Positions 1 through 8,660 of a DNA stretch of 64,000 nt are shown in pieces. The DNA is from JAWXTS01 sp044433305 (GTDB taxonomy: Bacteria > Bacteroidota > Bacteroidia > Bacteroidales > Rikenellaceae): NCBI GenBank assembly GCA_044433305.1, contig JAWXTS010000002.1:1-64000 (forward strand), read 5' to 3'. The stretch's first letter is position 1; every line of letters begins with the position of its first letter. The position numbers were made by a program, and so were the translations under genes. A model generated the notes under the pieces. It did not search any database. It saw only the letters and a program-made list of their open reading frames with translations, and was not told where the DNA came from.

Positions 1-761
1 TAAACGCTTGAGAGTGCAGGTTTTACCTTCTTTAGTCCGTACATAAGCAAGTAGTTTGGCAGCAGAGTTGGCATTAAGGTCATGTAGGCCAGCAGTAGCC
101 ACATATTCATATCGAAGCCCGAGTAGTCTACTTGCGTCACGCTCCTTGCGCCTATGGGTAAGATTATCACTGCTGCCGAGGTCATAATCCAGCGTAGGAT
201 GGTCATGGGTGAATATTTTGCTACTATGTCCTTGAACCACACCACATATATCGCGGTGCACATAACACACAGCATGATTAGTATATTGCCAAGCAGAAGG
301 TTGCTTGCACTTTGGTGGCCGCTGTTACTTAGTAGCATCACCAGCACGCCCACAAGTCCCAGAGTAACGCCAATTATTTTAAGTGTTGAGAAACGGTCTT
401 GACCCACAGCCACCGACAACAGCAGCACTGCAATAGGCCCAAGGGCTGCTATCACCGAGCCGTCTATGGGGCTTGTCATAGACAGTCCCGCCATCAAGAA
501 GTATTTGCGTATGAGTACAACGATTAGTCCAGCAAGAATCAGCATGGGCATATCCTTGCGTTCGACCTTAGGCCCTTCTTCGCGCCACCTTTTGAATAGT
601 AGAGAGCAGAGGCTCAGAACTCCCGTGGCTACAAGGGTTATGGTTACCATGGCCTCGACACCAATGTGTTTTGGCAGGGCATAGGTATAGATAGGGTAAG
701 ACAGTCCCCAGATGCCGTTGCAGCATAGTAGAGCAACGTGGGGGTTCAGTTTAATATTCAT
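1..761 (-). CDS. EamA/DMT-family transporter, 3' end cut by window edge
   Basis: My translation from the ATG at 761 gives about 253 residues with no stop before base 1. It starts MNIKLNPHVALLCCNGIWGL and has alternating hydrophobic segments: residues near 8-28, 35-55, 70-90, 95-115, 118-140 and further on. Members of the drug/metabolite transporter superfamily have ten such segments in two EamA repeats. Here the first repeat, with TSPIDGSVIAALGPI typical of the family, and part of the second are present. The protein sits in the inner membrane and probably exports or imports a small metabolite; the substrate cannot be read from sequence. It is the last gene of a minus-strand run behind cysQ, 66 bp away. 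The family call is fairly firm and the function is open. Confidence 0.75.
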   Translation of the reverse strand, partial: MNIKLNPHVALLCCNGIWGLSYPIYTYALPKHIGVEAMVTITLVATGVLSLCSLLFKRWREEGPKVERKDMPMLILAGLIVVLIRKYFLMAGLSMTSPIDGSVIAALGPIAVLLLSVAVGQDRFSTLKIIGVTLGLVGVLVMLLSNSGHQSASNLLLGNILIMLCVMCTAIYVVWFKDIVAKYSPMTILRWIMTSAAVIILPIGARSVTQVDYSGFDMNMWLLLAYMTLMPTLLPNYLLMYGLKKVKPALSSV

Positions 762-827
762 AGCATATAGTTTTGGCGAACTATATACAATTACTGAGCC
801 TTTTATGTTGTGGCTATGCCTTAAATG

Positions 828-1688
828 CTATTTTTCAGAGTTAATTGTGCTGGCAAACTTGCTGCGACATACAAAGTGTGGGTTCTCTAAGTCGGCCTTG
901 TTGTACTCTAAGCAGCTCGGAGCACCCTCTCCGATAGGTGTTGTTGAGCCACCAGCGCACGCAAGTATCAGCTCGCCTGCTGCCGTGTCCCACTCCATGG
1001 TGTGAGAAGTCCTTACATAGTAGTCTACCATGCCCGAGGCAAGCATACAGAACTTATAAGAGCTGCCTTGCTCTACAATCTCGCAGTCTGGATGTAGCTG
1101 TTTAAGCTTTTCAACCTGAGCAAAAGTCTGCTCAGTGTTGTGTGAGCGGCTAATGGCTATGCGTATAGGGGTGTGCTCTTCTGCAAAAACTGGTAGCTTA
1201 TGTGCATCGGCATATATCTCGGCTATGGTGTAGTCGGCCTCAAGGCTAGGTACAACCTCGCTATTGAAGAAAGAGCCTACCTGATGGTCACAGAAAAACA
1301 TCTTGCGTGTATATGGAACATAGATTACACCCAGTACTGGTTTGTTGTTATATACCAAGGCGATATTGATAGTAAACTCGCCATTGCCTTTGATGAACTC
1401 TTTGGTGCCGTCAAGTGGATCTACCAGCCAAAACAAATCCCAGCCACATCTTTCTTGGTAGAGCAAATCGCGTCCCTCCTCACTAAGTATAGGCAGGCGC
1501 GTTGGGTGTAGATACTCCAAGATGAGCTTGTGCGAATTTCTGTCAGCAAGAGTTATGGGCTTCTGATTCTTAAGCCCGATCTCTAGATCGTCAACATTGT
1601 TGTAGATGTTTAGTACCTCGGCTCCGGCACGAACCGCTGCATTGTAGGCATAGGTAATAAAAAAATCTCTTTGTTCTGGGCTAAGCAT
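828..1688 (-). CDS. cysQ: 3'(2'),5'-bisphosphate nucleotidase CysQ
   Basis: This 286-residue protein belongs to the inositol-monophosphatase-like, lithium-sensitive phosphatase superfamily. It would hydrolyse 3'-phosphoadenosine 5'-phosphate, the by-product of sulfate assimilation or sulfotransfer, to AMP in the cytoplasm. The metal-binding motifs are visible: E70-E71 in LSEEGRD, D90-P-L-D93-G-T95 followed by KEF, and a C-terminal EWDTAAGE. The KEF after DPLDGT favours CysQ over inositol monophosphatase. Length is a little above the usual 250-270. It lies 38 bp behind the GH31 gene and ahead of the DMT transporter, so the three may be co-transcribed. No other sulfur-assimilation gene is in the window. 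Confidence 0.9.
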   Translation of the reverse strand: MLSPEQRDFFITYAYNAAVRAGAEVLNIYNNVDDLEIGLKNQKPITLADRNSHKLILEYLHPTRLPILSEEGRDLLYQERCGWDLFWLVDPLDGTKEFIKGNGEFTINIALVYNNKPVLGVIYVPYTRKMFFCDHQVGSFFNSEVVPSLEADYTIAEIYADAHKLPVFAEEHTPIRIAISRSHNTEQTFAQVEKLKQLHPDCEIVEQGSSYKFCMLASGMVDYYVRTSHTMEWDTAAGELILACAGGSTTPIGEGAPSCLEYNKADLENPHFVCRSKFASTINSEK

Positions 1689-1726
1689 ATCTCAATTTTT
1701 AGGTGTGTTGAAAACTGTGGTGTTGT

Positions 1727-3217
1727 TTATTGTTTCTGGTTGCTAAAGTAAAGCATCTGGGAGTCCTTGATGGTTATGCTCTTAACCACGGGACCTTTGA
1801 TGTGTTCGCCGTTGGGACCATACCAGTGTCCTTTAGGGAAGCGCACTGTGCGTGTGTTGCTATCTCCCTTTGGAGGAACTACAAGGTAGCGTGTGCCCAA
1901 CATGTATTGGTCATAGCAGTCATAGAAACCCTGTCGAGGGTACATATACTCTAGCGAGCGAATAAGAGGCTCTCCTGTAACTAACGATTCTTCCAGACTC
2001 TCTAGTATATAACTGCTTAGCTTCTCGCGCATATCCACGATGCTCTTGGCATTGGCTTTGATGGTATTGTCTTCGATTGCGTATGGCAAGAATGGGACCA
2101 TACACATGGGCGAAAGTCCTGTTGATTGTAAATATCTTGATATCTGACTCTGGTTGTCTAGTCCATTACCACAATGTATGGCCACTGCGTTAAAAGGCAT
2201 GTACATGAATCCTTTGCTTAGATAGTCTGTTAAGAAGTTCTCTGCATTGCTTAGGGTTTGGTACTTGTAGGTGGTGATAGATGGGGTGTAGTGTCCCGCG
2301 TTATAGGATTTTATGTTCAGTGGCATTGATGTGTTGTCGCACAGAGCATTCCAAAGGTTCTTAAACTCTTGGTGCTTTGGATTTATGCTAGGGTCTGCCG
2401 CGATGCCACAGTCTGTGAAGATGCCATCAAAACCATAGTTCGCTTTGTTTTTTGCTAGGTGGTTCTTTGCTATTTGAATGGCTCCAGAGGCTGTAATGTC
2501 AAATATAGCAGCATATCCATAGCCTTTGGTCTCTATGATTATAGGTTCTCCGCTTTGAGGGTCAGTGACCAGCAGGCCTTGGTTCTTGTAATTATTGAAC
2601 ATACGGCCCGAAGCACTCACATAAGGAGTTATAGATACTATAATCTTAAAGCCTTTTTCTTTTATTTTTTGTATCTGCTCAGAGAGGTTGGTGTAGTACT
2701 GCTCGTCTACGGCATAGCTTCCTAGGCTTGTCTGCCAGTCGTCACCCAGAAGGATTATACCCTTAGGCCATCCCTCGGCTATAATTTTGTCGACACAAGA
2801 TACAAGGTCTCCGTTTACGCCAAGGTATTCCTTGCTGCCACGAAGGTCATATATTATAGATGAGTATAGAGATTTTTCTATCGATGGTTGCTGCTCGCGG
2901 AAGTTGCGGTGGAAACAGTATAGGTAGGCCTCGCGTAGACTCTTGCCTCCTGTGGCTACTTTGACTTCTCTACTCAGGGTTACTGCCTTGTCTGTTATAG
3001 TGGCGTCGAAGGGTTGGTCAGAGTAGATGTATCGTCCTTTGTTTGATATGAGAAACGATGGGTTGCCTATGGTGTTCTTGCTGTCTATTGTAACAGTCTT
3101 GTTTTGGTCTATGCCATACCATCTTTCGCCACTTGCAATTTTGATGTCAAATGCAGAGGCTAACGCTGCTGTGAGCGTAAGGGCAAGTGTTAATATTGTT
3201 CTTTTTATGGATAGCAT
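1727..3217 (-). CDS. Glycoside hydrolase family 31-like secreted protein
   Basis: This 496-residue protein has an N-terminal signal peptide (MLSIKRTILTLALTLTAALA, then SAFD) and so acts in the periplasm or beyond. After a beta-rich N-terminal part (about 20-120) comes a TIM barrel with GH31 landmarks: GIILLGDDW near 155-163, the strand KIIVSITPYVS, and YGFDGIFTDCG, whose aspartate sits where the GH31 nucleophile lies. The C-terminal part ends with the GH31-type signature MLGTRYLVVPP, then RFPKGHWYGPNGE. GH31 enzymes are mostly alpha-glucosidases, alpha-xylosidases or sulfoquinovosidases; the linkage cannot be told here. At 496 residues it is shorter than most members and resembles the compact MYORG-like or YihQ-like branch. 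It follows a DUF4286 gene by 4 bp and no SusCD pair is next to it. Confidence 0.75.
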   Translation of the reverse strand: MLSIKRTILTLALTLTAALASAFDIKIASGERWYGIDQNKTVTIDSKNTIGNPSFLISNKGRYIYSDQPFDATITDKAVTLSREVKVATGGKSLREAYLYCFHRNFREQQPSIEKSLYSSIIYDLRGSKEYLGVNGDLVSCVDKIIAEGWPKGIILLGDDWQTSLGSYAVDEQYYTNLSEQIQKIKEKGFKIIVSITPYVSASGRMFNNYKNQGLLVTDPQSGEPIIIETKGYGYAAIFDITASGAIQIAKNHLAKNKANYGFDGIFTDCGIAADPSINPKHQEFKNLWNALCDNTSMPLNIKSYNAGHYTPSITTYKYQTLSNAENFLTDYLSKGFMYMPFNAVAIHCGNGLDNQSQISRYLQSTGLSPMCMVPFLPYAIEDNTIKANAKSIVDMREKLSSYILESLEESLVTGEPLIRSLEYMYPRQGFYDCYDQYMLGTRYLVVPPKGDSNTRTVRFPKGHWYGPNGEHIKGPVVKSITIKDSQMLYFSNQKQ

Positions 3218-3221
3218 ATTG

Positions 3222-3527
3222 TTATATTTCGATGTGTTTAAGTAGTGTTATGAAGTGTACTGCGCCCTGTCCAAAAGCATCAGCTGCTATCTTTGTATAT
3301 TCTACAAATAGCTCTTCGGTAATTTGTTTGTAAAGACCTAGGTGCTCGACTTCAACCTGAAGCGAGTAGGTGTGGTGGCCTACATTTTCGGCAGAAAGCA
3401 CTCTGGTGAAAAGTATTTTCTCTAGTCCTGCTTGCTTTAGAGAAGGGATATATTTGTCGACAAGAAGCACGTACCAGCGGTCGTGAACTTCGGGGCTAAC
3501 CATGAATGAGGTGTTAACAGTGTACAT
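3222..3527 (-). CDS. DUF4286 family protein
   Basis: This small, 101-residue, soluble-looking protein starts MYTVNTSFMVSPEVHDRWY and matches my memory of DUF4286, a family common in Bacteroidota and of unknown biochemical role. It has no signal peptide or membrane segment. The composition fits a ferredoxin-like alpha/beta fold: strand, helix RWYVLLVDKYIPSL, strands LFTRVLS and TYSLQVEVEH, then a helix. It is the first gene of the minus-strand run leading into the GH31 and cysQ genes, with only 4 bp to the GH31 start. No function is proposed. Confidence 0.7.
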   Translation of the reverse strand: MYTVNTSFMVSPEVHDRWYVLLVDKYIPSLKQAGLEKILFTRVLSAENVGHHTYSLQVEVEHLGLYKQITEELFVEYTKIAADAFGQGAVHFITLLKHIEI

Positions 3528-3676
3528 GCAATTAAATTTTTGACTAAGGTACTATCTTTTTATCAAACCATGAAATTTTTTAGTGCTTTAGCCGTATTCA
3601 AATTTATGTTTTTGCAAAAAGCCTGATATTTAGAGCAAAAAAAATGAGAAAACTTTTTTTATTTGACAAATGTGTG

Positions 3677-3684
3677 TATATTTG
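3677..3684 (+). promoter_or_regulatory. Putative -7 box for rplU-rpmA
   Basis: TATATTTG fits the Bacteroidales -7 consensus TAnnTTTG and lies 33 bp before the rplU ATG. The region 19-20 bases upstream is a T-run without a clean TTTG, so the -33 element is weak. The AT-rich leader is typical of this phylum, which lacks strong Shine-Dalgarno sequences. Confidence 0.55.
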
Positions 3685-3717
3685 CAGCTCAATTTGTACA
3701 AAAAACAAAAAAATTAA

Positions 3718-4029
3718 ATGTACGTAATCGTAGAAATCGCAGGTCAACAATTTAAAGTTGAGAAAGGTCGTAAGCTCTATGTTCACCGTCTTGCTGGAGA
3801 AGAAAATTCTTCAGTTAGCTTCGACAAGGTACTGCTAACGGAAAACGACGGTCAGGTCAATGTAGGCTCACCTGTAGTAGAAGGAGCTAAAGTTAACGCC
3901 ACAATTCTTAAACATCTTAAAGATGATAAAGTTATCGTCTTCAAGAAGAAAAGAAGGAAAGGATACAAAGTTAAGAACGGACATCGTCAGTACTTGACTC
4001 AAATCCTTATCGACGACATTATTGCATAA
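3718..4029 (+). CDS. rplU: 50S ribosomal protein L21
   Basis: At 103 residues this is the normal bacterial L21 length. It starts MYVIVEIAGQQFKVEKG, the standard L21 N-terminus, and ends with the basic region FKKKRRKGYKVKNGHRQ that contacts 23S rRNA. It is a structural protein of the large ribosomal subunit. It is followed 19 bp later by rpmA, the conserved L21-L27 pair found across bacteria. There is no GTPase obg behind them; instead a strong terminator follows rpmA. Confidence 0.97.
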   Translation: MYVIVEIAGQQFKVEKGRKLYVHRLAGEENSSVSFDKVLLTENDGQVNVGSPVVEGAKVNATILKHLKDDKVIVFKKKRRKGYKVKNGHRQYLTQILIDDIIA

Positions 4030-4048
4030 CTATTAAAACCAAAGAAAA

Positions 4049-4309
4049 ATGGCACACAAAAAAGGAGTAGGTAGCTCAAAGAATGGTCGTGACTCAGAGA
4101 GTAAACGTCTAGGTGTGAAGCTTTTTGGCGGTCAGTTTGCCAAAGCCGGAAACATTATCGTTCGTCAACGCGGAACGGTTCACAATCCTGGTGAGAATGT
4201 AGGAATGGGTAAAGATCACACCCTTTTCGCTCTCGTCGCTGGCACAGTAACATTTGCTAAAAAAGCCGAAGGAAAATCTTACGTTTCTGTTGCTCCAATC
4301 TCGGAGTAA
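4049..4309 (+). CDS. rpmA: 50S ribosomal protein L27
   Basis: This 86-residue protein starts [20 protein letters not shown], the L27 N-terminal tail that reaches toward the peptidyl-transferase centre. The conserved core GVKLFGGQ, then [11 protein letters not shown], then [17 protein letters not shown] residues are all present. There is no N-terminal extension needing cleavage of the kind seen in Firmicutes. It is co-transcribed with rplU and ends just before the hairpin at 4332. Confidence 0.97.
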   Translation: MAHKKGVGSSKNGRDSESKRLGVKLFGGQFAKAGNIIVRQRGTVHNPGENVGMGKDHTLFALVAGTVTFAKKAEGKSYVSVAPISE

Positions 4310-4331
4310 GGAAATAGTAATCTTCACTAAT

Positions 4332-4373
4332 AAAGAAGTCGCTCTGAGTTTCAGGGCGGCTTCTTTATTTTTT
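4332..4373 (+). terminator. Rho-independent terminator after rpmA
   Basis: Left arm 4332-4347 and right arm 4351-4366 pair over 16 positions, with two G-T wobbles, around a 3-nt loop. A T-rich tract follows (ATTTTTT, 4367-4373). It starts 22 bp after the rpmA stop. Confidence 0.9.
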
Positions 4374-4494
4374 GTGCTTACATCAGCTATTTTTAACATG
4401 CTCATTGTTAATTGTATAATAATTATCTATTTTTATCGTTTACATTGGACGCGAAAGGGGTTCCCTTATTGTAATACTAATAACCAAACTTGTC

Positions 4495-5538
4495 ATGAAA
4501 CACCTATTGTTTATTCTTTCGTTGATTGTTGTGGTGTGTAGCTGTGGCTCTCAAAGCTCGGTGCAACAGAAAACAGTCACTGTAAAAGTTGATACTGTGC
4601 GACTATACGGCGCAGAACCATTTACCGAATACTCGGGACGCGTAAAGGCTTCTCAAGATATTAATCTGGCTTTCAGGGTCAGCGGTACTATCCTTGAAAC
4701 ATATTTTAAAGAAGGTCAGTTTGTTAGCAAGGGGCAGACCTTGGTTCAGATGGATCAGAGAGATTATGCCATTCAGCTAAATGCAACAGAGGCAGAGTAT
4801 AAGCAGATAAAAGGTGAGGCCGAACGCGTTATAGAACTGTATGAAAGAAACAGCGTCTCTAAGAGCGACTACGAAAAAGCAGTCTATGGCTTGCAGCAGA
4901 TAACGGCTAAGTATGAGGCGCACAAGAACGCCTTGGCTGATACACGTCTTGTAGCTCCTTTCGATGGCTATGTGTCAAAATATAGATACCAAGCTGGCGA
5001 GACTGTGGCCGCTGGTTATCCTGTTGTGTCTATGTATAATAACGATACTCCCGAGGTTGAGATATATATCCCAAAGGATGAGTATGACAAAAGAGATAAG
5101 TTCGCTAGCTTTGAGTGTGGTGTAGGGGAAGATAATGCGGCTCTGTCGCTAATCTCTATATCGCCTAAGGCAAATTTGAACCAACTGTATTCTGTACTAC
5201 TAAAAGTTAGCAGCTTGTCAGAGGCTATGCCTGCTGTTGGTAGTATTGCCACTATACGTGTAAAGTATGTGTCGAATGAAAAGAGTGAGATTGTTGTGCC
5301 AACCTCATCTTTGTTTAAGCGAGAGAATAAGAGCTACGTGTGGATTTATAATAACGGCAGTGTAAGCAGCCGTGAGGTATTCCCTGTAACAGTATATACT
5401 GATGGCTTTGTTAGTGTCGAGGGTGACGTCAGCTCAGGAGAGATTGTTGTTTCGGGTGGTGTGCGCTCGCTTGAGGAGAAACAAGCTGTGAGACCACTTA
5501 AGCCTCGCTCGCAAACTAATATTGGGGGTCTACTATAA
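4495..5538 (+). CDS. RND efflux periplasmic adaptor (membrane fusion) lipoprotein
   Basis: This 347-residue protein has a lipobox (VVCSC, acylated Cys 17) that anchors it to a membrane facing the periplasm. After a short linker come a first biotinyl-lipoyl half (SGRVKASQDINLAFRVSGTI, about 45-65), an alpha-hairpin (about 100-150), the second lipoyl half (APFDGYVSKYRYQAGETV), a beta-barrel domain and a C-terminal membrane-proximal domain. This is the HlyD/AcrA-type order. It bridges the inner-membrane RND pump and the outer-membrane channel encoded right downstream. The next gene starts within its stop codon (TAATG), so translation is probably coupled. No regulator gene is adjacent. The substrate of the pump cannot be inferred. 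Confidence 0.9.
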   Translation: MKHLLFILSLIVVVCSCGSQSSVQQKTVTVKVDTVRLYGAEPFTEYSGRVKASQDINLAFRVSGTILETYFKEGQFVSKGQTLVQMDQRDYAIQLNATEAEYKQIKGEAERVIELYERNSVSKSDYEKAVYGLQQITAKYEAHKNALADTRLVAPFDGYVSKYRYQAGETVAAGYPVVSMYNNDTPEVEIYIPKDEYDKRDKFASFECGVGEDNAALSLISISPKANLNQLYSVLLKVSSLSEAMPAVGSIATIRVKYVSNEKSEIVVPTSSLFKRENKSYVWIYNNGSVSSREVFPVTVYTDGFVSVEGDVSSGEIVVSGGVRSLEEKQAVRPLKPRSQTNIGGLL

Positions 5539-8500
5539 TGGATATATCAAGTTGGTCGCTGGACAACAAGAAGTTGATATACTTCGTTGTCGGGGTCTTG
5601 ATGCTGGGAGGTGTGTGGGCACTTTCTACTATGCCTAAGCTGGAGGACCCAGAGTTAAAAGTTAAAATGGCAGCCGTGGTTACGGTCTACCCTGGAGCCT
5701 CGGCTCACACTGTTGAGATGGAGGTGACGGACCCTCTAGAGAAAGCTATACGCAATGCTCGCGAGATAGGTGATATAGAGAGCACATCTATAAACGACAT
5801 TTCTATAATATATGTAAATCTGAATACTGCTGCCCCAGAAGAGAATCTTGAGCAGTACTGGGACATTCTGCGTCGCAAGGTTGATGCGGCGGGAGCACTG
5901 CTGCCTTCGGGTGTGCGTGAGCCTGTTGTTATTGACGACTATGGAGATGTGTTTGGGTTGTTCTATGCTGTCACTAACGATGGCTATACCCAGACCCAGT
6001 TCAATGACTATGTAGACCTTGCCAAGCGCGAGATAGAGAATATCGATGGTGTGGAGCGTGTAGCTATCTATGGTCAGCGCAAGGAGTGTATAGACATTAT
6101 GCTTGATGAGCAGCGTATGTCTCACCTTGGTGTGTTGCCCTCAGAGGTGCTGATGACTCTTAATGGTCAGAACGAAACGGTCTATGCAGGCTACTTTGAG
6201 AGTGGCGATCAGCGTCTAAAAGTAAATATCACGGGTCGCTATCAGAACATAGATGATATACGTAACCTTATTATTCAAGGTCATGAGGATGACCAGATAC
6301 GCCTAGGAAATATAGCTTCGATAGCGCATGGCTATGAGCAGCCTGTGCGTCAGGCGATGTCTTTTGATGGCAAGGAGGCCATGGGATTTTCTATCGCTGC
6401 CAAGAGCGGTACCGATATAATAAAGATAGGCAAGAGAGTCGAGGCCAAGCTCAGCGAGTTGCAGGGTGGCAGAGTGCCTGAAGGTATAAACTTCAATAAG
6501 GTATTCTTTCAGGCCGACCGTGTAAAAGACTCTTTGGGTACCTTTGGAATAAACCTTCTAGAGTCTATACTTATCGTGGTTGGTATCTTGATGCTCACCA
6601 TGGGTCTTAGGAGTGGATATATTATGGGTGTCTGCTTGCTTGTTATTGTACTAGGTTCGGTGTTGATACTGTGGCTTTGTCAGGGTGCGGTGCAGAGGGT
6701 TTCTGTGGCTACCTTTGTGCTGGCCATGGGTATGCTGGTGGATAATGCCATAGTTGTTATTGATGGAATACTTATGGACCTTAAGCGTGGAGTGCCACGC
6801 AAGCAGGCCCTGACTGATATAGGTCGTAAGACGGCCATGCCTCTGCTTGGTGCAACGATGATTGCCATTCTTGCTTTCTATCCTATATACCTTTCGCCTG
6901 ACTCGTCGGGTATTTATGTGCGCGACTTGTTTATTGTGCTGGCCGTGTCGCTGTTGTTGAGTTGGTTTGTGGCGTTGACCTATGTTCCTGTTGTTGCAGA
7001 CCGTTTGCTCAAAGTCGAAAAGACCAGTAATGGCCAAGAGGAATTGTATGGCGGAAGATGGTATGACATGCTACGTAGTGTGCTTACATGGACTATCTCG
7101 CACCGCTGGACAACCATAGGCGTGGCAGTGGTTCTACTGGCTCTGAGTGGCTATGGATATAAGTTCTTGCCTCAGGGTTTCTTCCCTGATATGGGCTATG
7201 ACCAGCTGTATATAGAATATAAAATGCCTGAGGGCACACGTTCTGATAGGGTTACAAGAGACCTTGCTGAGATTGAAGAATATCTGCTTGGGCAGGACAA
7301 TGTAACTCACGTAACAACCTCTATCGGGGGTACTCCTTCGCGCTATAATCTGGTGCGTTCTATTGCCGAGTCGTCGATGTCTTATGGTGAGCTTATCGTT
7401 GACTTCACCTCTAAAGAAGAACTTATAGCCTCTATGCCTAAGTTGCAGGAATATCTTTCTGAGAACTATCCTGCGGCCTATGCACGTGCAAAACGCTATA
7501 ACCTTATGTATAAGAAGTTCCAGATTGAGGCCAAGTTTGATGGTCCCGATCCAGCAGTGTTGCGTGAGCTGACCCTTCAGGCTGAGAATATTATGCGCTC
7601 TAGCGACAAGGTGAAGTTGGTGCGCAATAGCTGGGAGCAGCAGGTGCCGACCATTGATGTTGCCTACTCGCAGCCTGTGGCTCGTGATTTGGGGCTTACT
7701 CGCAGCGATGTGGGAATCTCGTTGCTTGCTGCAACAGACGGTATTCCTGTGGGTGTGTTCCGCGAGGGTGTGACAAGTCAAAACATATACCTAAGGAGTA
7801 GCACCAGCGATGGTGAGAAGATTAAGGACCTTTCAAACTCGCCACTGTTTAGCATGATGATACCTGTGAGTAGTGTTACTAGAGACGACGTTGAGGGTAT
7901 CATTGCTGGCACAACATCCAAGGCAGAGCTTCTGGAGAAGGTGCTAGGCACGGTGCCGCTTACTCAGGTTGCCGACAGCATATCAATAGGCTGGGAAGAG
8001 CCTTATGTGGCTAGATATAATGGTCAGCGTTCGATGCGTGCTCAGTGTGATGCTGCCACGGGAGTTAGTGTTGAGACTGCTCGCCGTAGCATTGCAGGGC
8101 AGATTGAGAGCATAGAGCTTCCCGAAGGTTATACCATGGAGTGGCAGGGTGAGTATTATGCCAGCAGCCAGTCTACGCGCTACCTTTTTGCCAACTACCC
8201 ATTGGCTATACTGATGATGATAGCCATACTGATCATGTTGTTCAAGGACTATAAAAAACCTTTGATTATTATATGTGCCATGCCACTTCTGCTTATAGGC
8301 GTGGTGTTGGGATTCCTTGTCTCGGGCAAGACCTTTGGCTTTGTGGCCATTGTCGGTACGCTGGGACTTATAGGCATGATGATTAAGAATGGTGTGGTGC
8401 TTATGGATGAGATAAATCTTCTGTTGGCCTCGGGTGTAGAGCCTGTGAAAGCTCTTTTGGATAGTACATCTAGCCGCTTTAGACCTGTGATGATGGCCTC

Positions 8501-8660
8501 GATGACAACAATTCTTGGTGTTATGCCTTTGCTTTCAGACGACTTGTTTGGTGCACTAGCTGTAACCATCATGGGAGGACTATTTGTAGGAACGATAATA
8601 ACGCTACTGTTCATCCCTACACTATATGCATTGTTCTTCAAGATTAAAATAGAGAAATAA
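5538..8660 (+). CDS. RND-family efflux permease (AcrB/MexF-like)
   Basis: This 1040-residue inner-membrane pump has the classic duplicated RND plan: one N-terminal helix, a large periplasmic loop, a bundle of helices (about 330-530), a second large loop and a second bundle (about 850-1035). The N-terminal PKLEDPELKVKMAAVVTVYPGAS is the porter-domain entry of the HAE-type family. The proton-relay aspartate region is present in helix 4 (MGMLVDNAIVVIDGI), and the second half has IGMMIKNGVVLMDEI. It is driven by the proton gradient and forms a tripartite complex with its neighbours. Start and stop both overlap neighbouring genes by one base (TAATG at 5536-5540 and at 8658-8662). Confidence 0.95.
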   Translation: MDISSWSLDNKKLIYFVVGVLMLGGVWALSTMPKLEDPELKVKMAAVVTVYPGASAHTVEMEVTDPLEKAIRNAREIGDIESTSINDISIIYVNLNTAAPEENLEQYWDILRRKVDAAGALLPSGVREPVVIDDYGDVFGLFYAVTNDGYTQTQFNDYVDLAKREIENIDGVERVAIYGQRKECIDIMLDEQRMSHLGVLPSEVLMTLNGQNETVYAGYFESGDQRLKVNITGRYQNIDDIRNLIIQGHEDDQIRLGNIASIAHGYEQPVRQAMSFDGKEAMGFSIAAKSGTDIIKIGKRVEAKLSELQGGRVPEGINFNKVFFQADRVKDSLGTFGINLLESILIVVGILMLTMGLRSGYIMGVCLLVIVLGSVLILWLCQGAVQRVSVATFVLAMGMLVDNAIVVIDGILMDLKRGVPRKQALTDIGRKTAMPLLGATMIAILAFYPIYLSPDSSGIYVRDLFIVLAVSLLLSWFVALTYVPVVADRLLKVEKTSNGQEELYGGRWYDMLRSVLTWTISHRWTTIGVAVVLLALSGYGYKFLPQGFFPDMGYDQLYIEYKMPEGTRSDRVTRDLAEIEEYLLGQDNVTHVTTSIGGTPSRYNLVRSIAESSMSYGELIVDFTSKEELIASMPKLQEYLSENYPAAYARAKRYNLMYKKFQIEAKFDGPDPAVLRELTLQAENIMRSSDKVKLVRNSWEQQVPTIDVAYSQPVARDLGLTRSDVGISLLAATDGIPVGVFREGVTSQNIYLRSSTSDGEKIKDLSNSPLFSMMIPVSSVTRDDVEGIIAGTTSKAELLEKVLGTVPLTQVADSISIGWEEPYVARYNGQRSMRAQCDAATGVSVETARRSIAGQIESIELPEGYTMEWQGEYYASSQSTRYLFANYPLAILMMIAILIMLFKDYKKPLIIICAMPLLLIGVVLGFLVSGKTFGFVAIVGTLGLIGMMIKNGVVLMDEINLLLASGVEPVKALLDSTSSRFRPVMMASMTTILGVMPLLSDDLFGALAVTIMGGLFVGTIITLLFIPTLYALFFKIKIEK

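Noticed and set aside
7134..7781. A 215-residue open frame on the minus strand inside the RND permease gene
   Set aside because: It has an unnatural composition, rich in His and Arg, and lies wholly inside a conserved pump gene.
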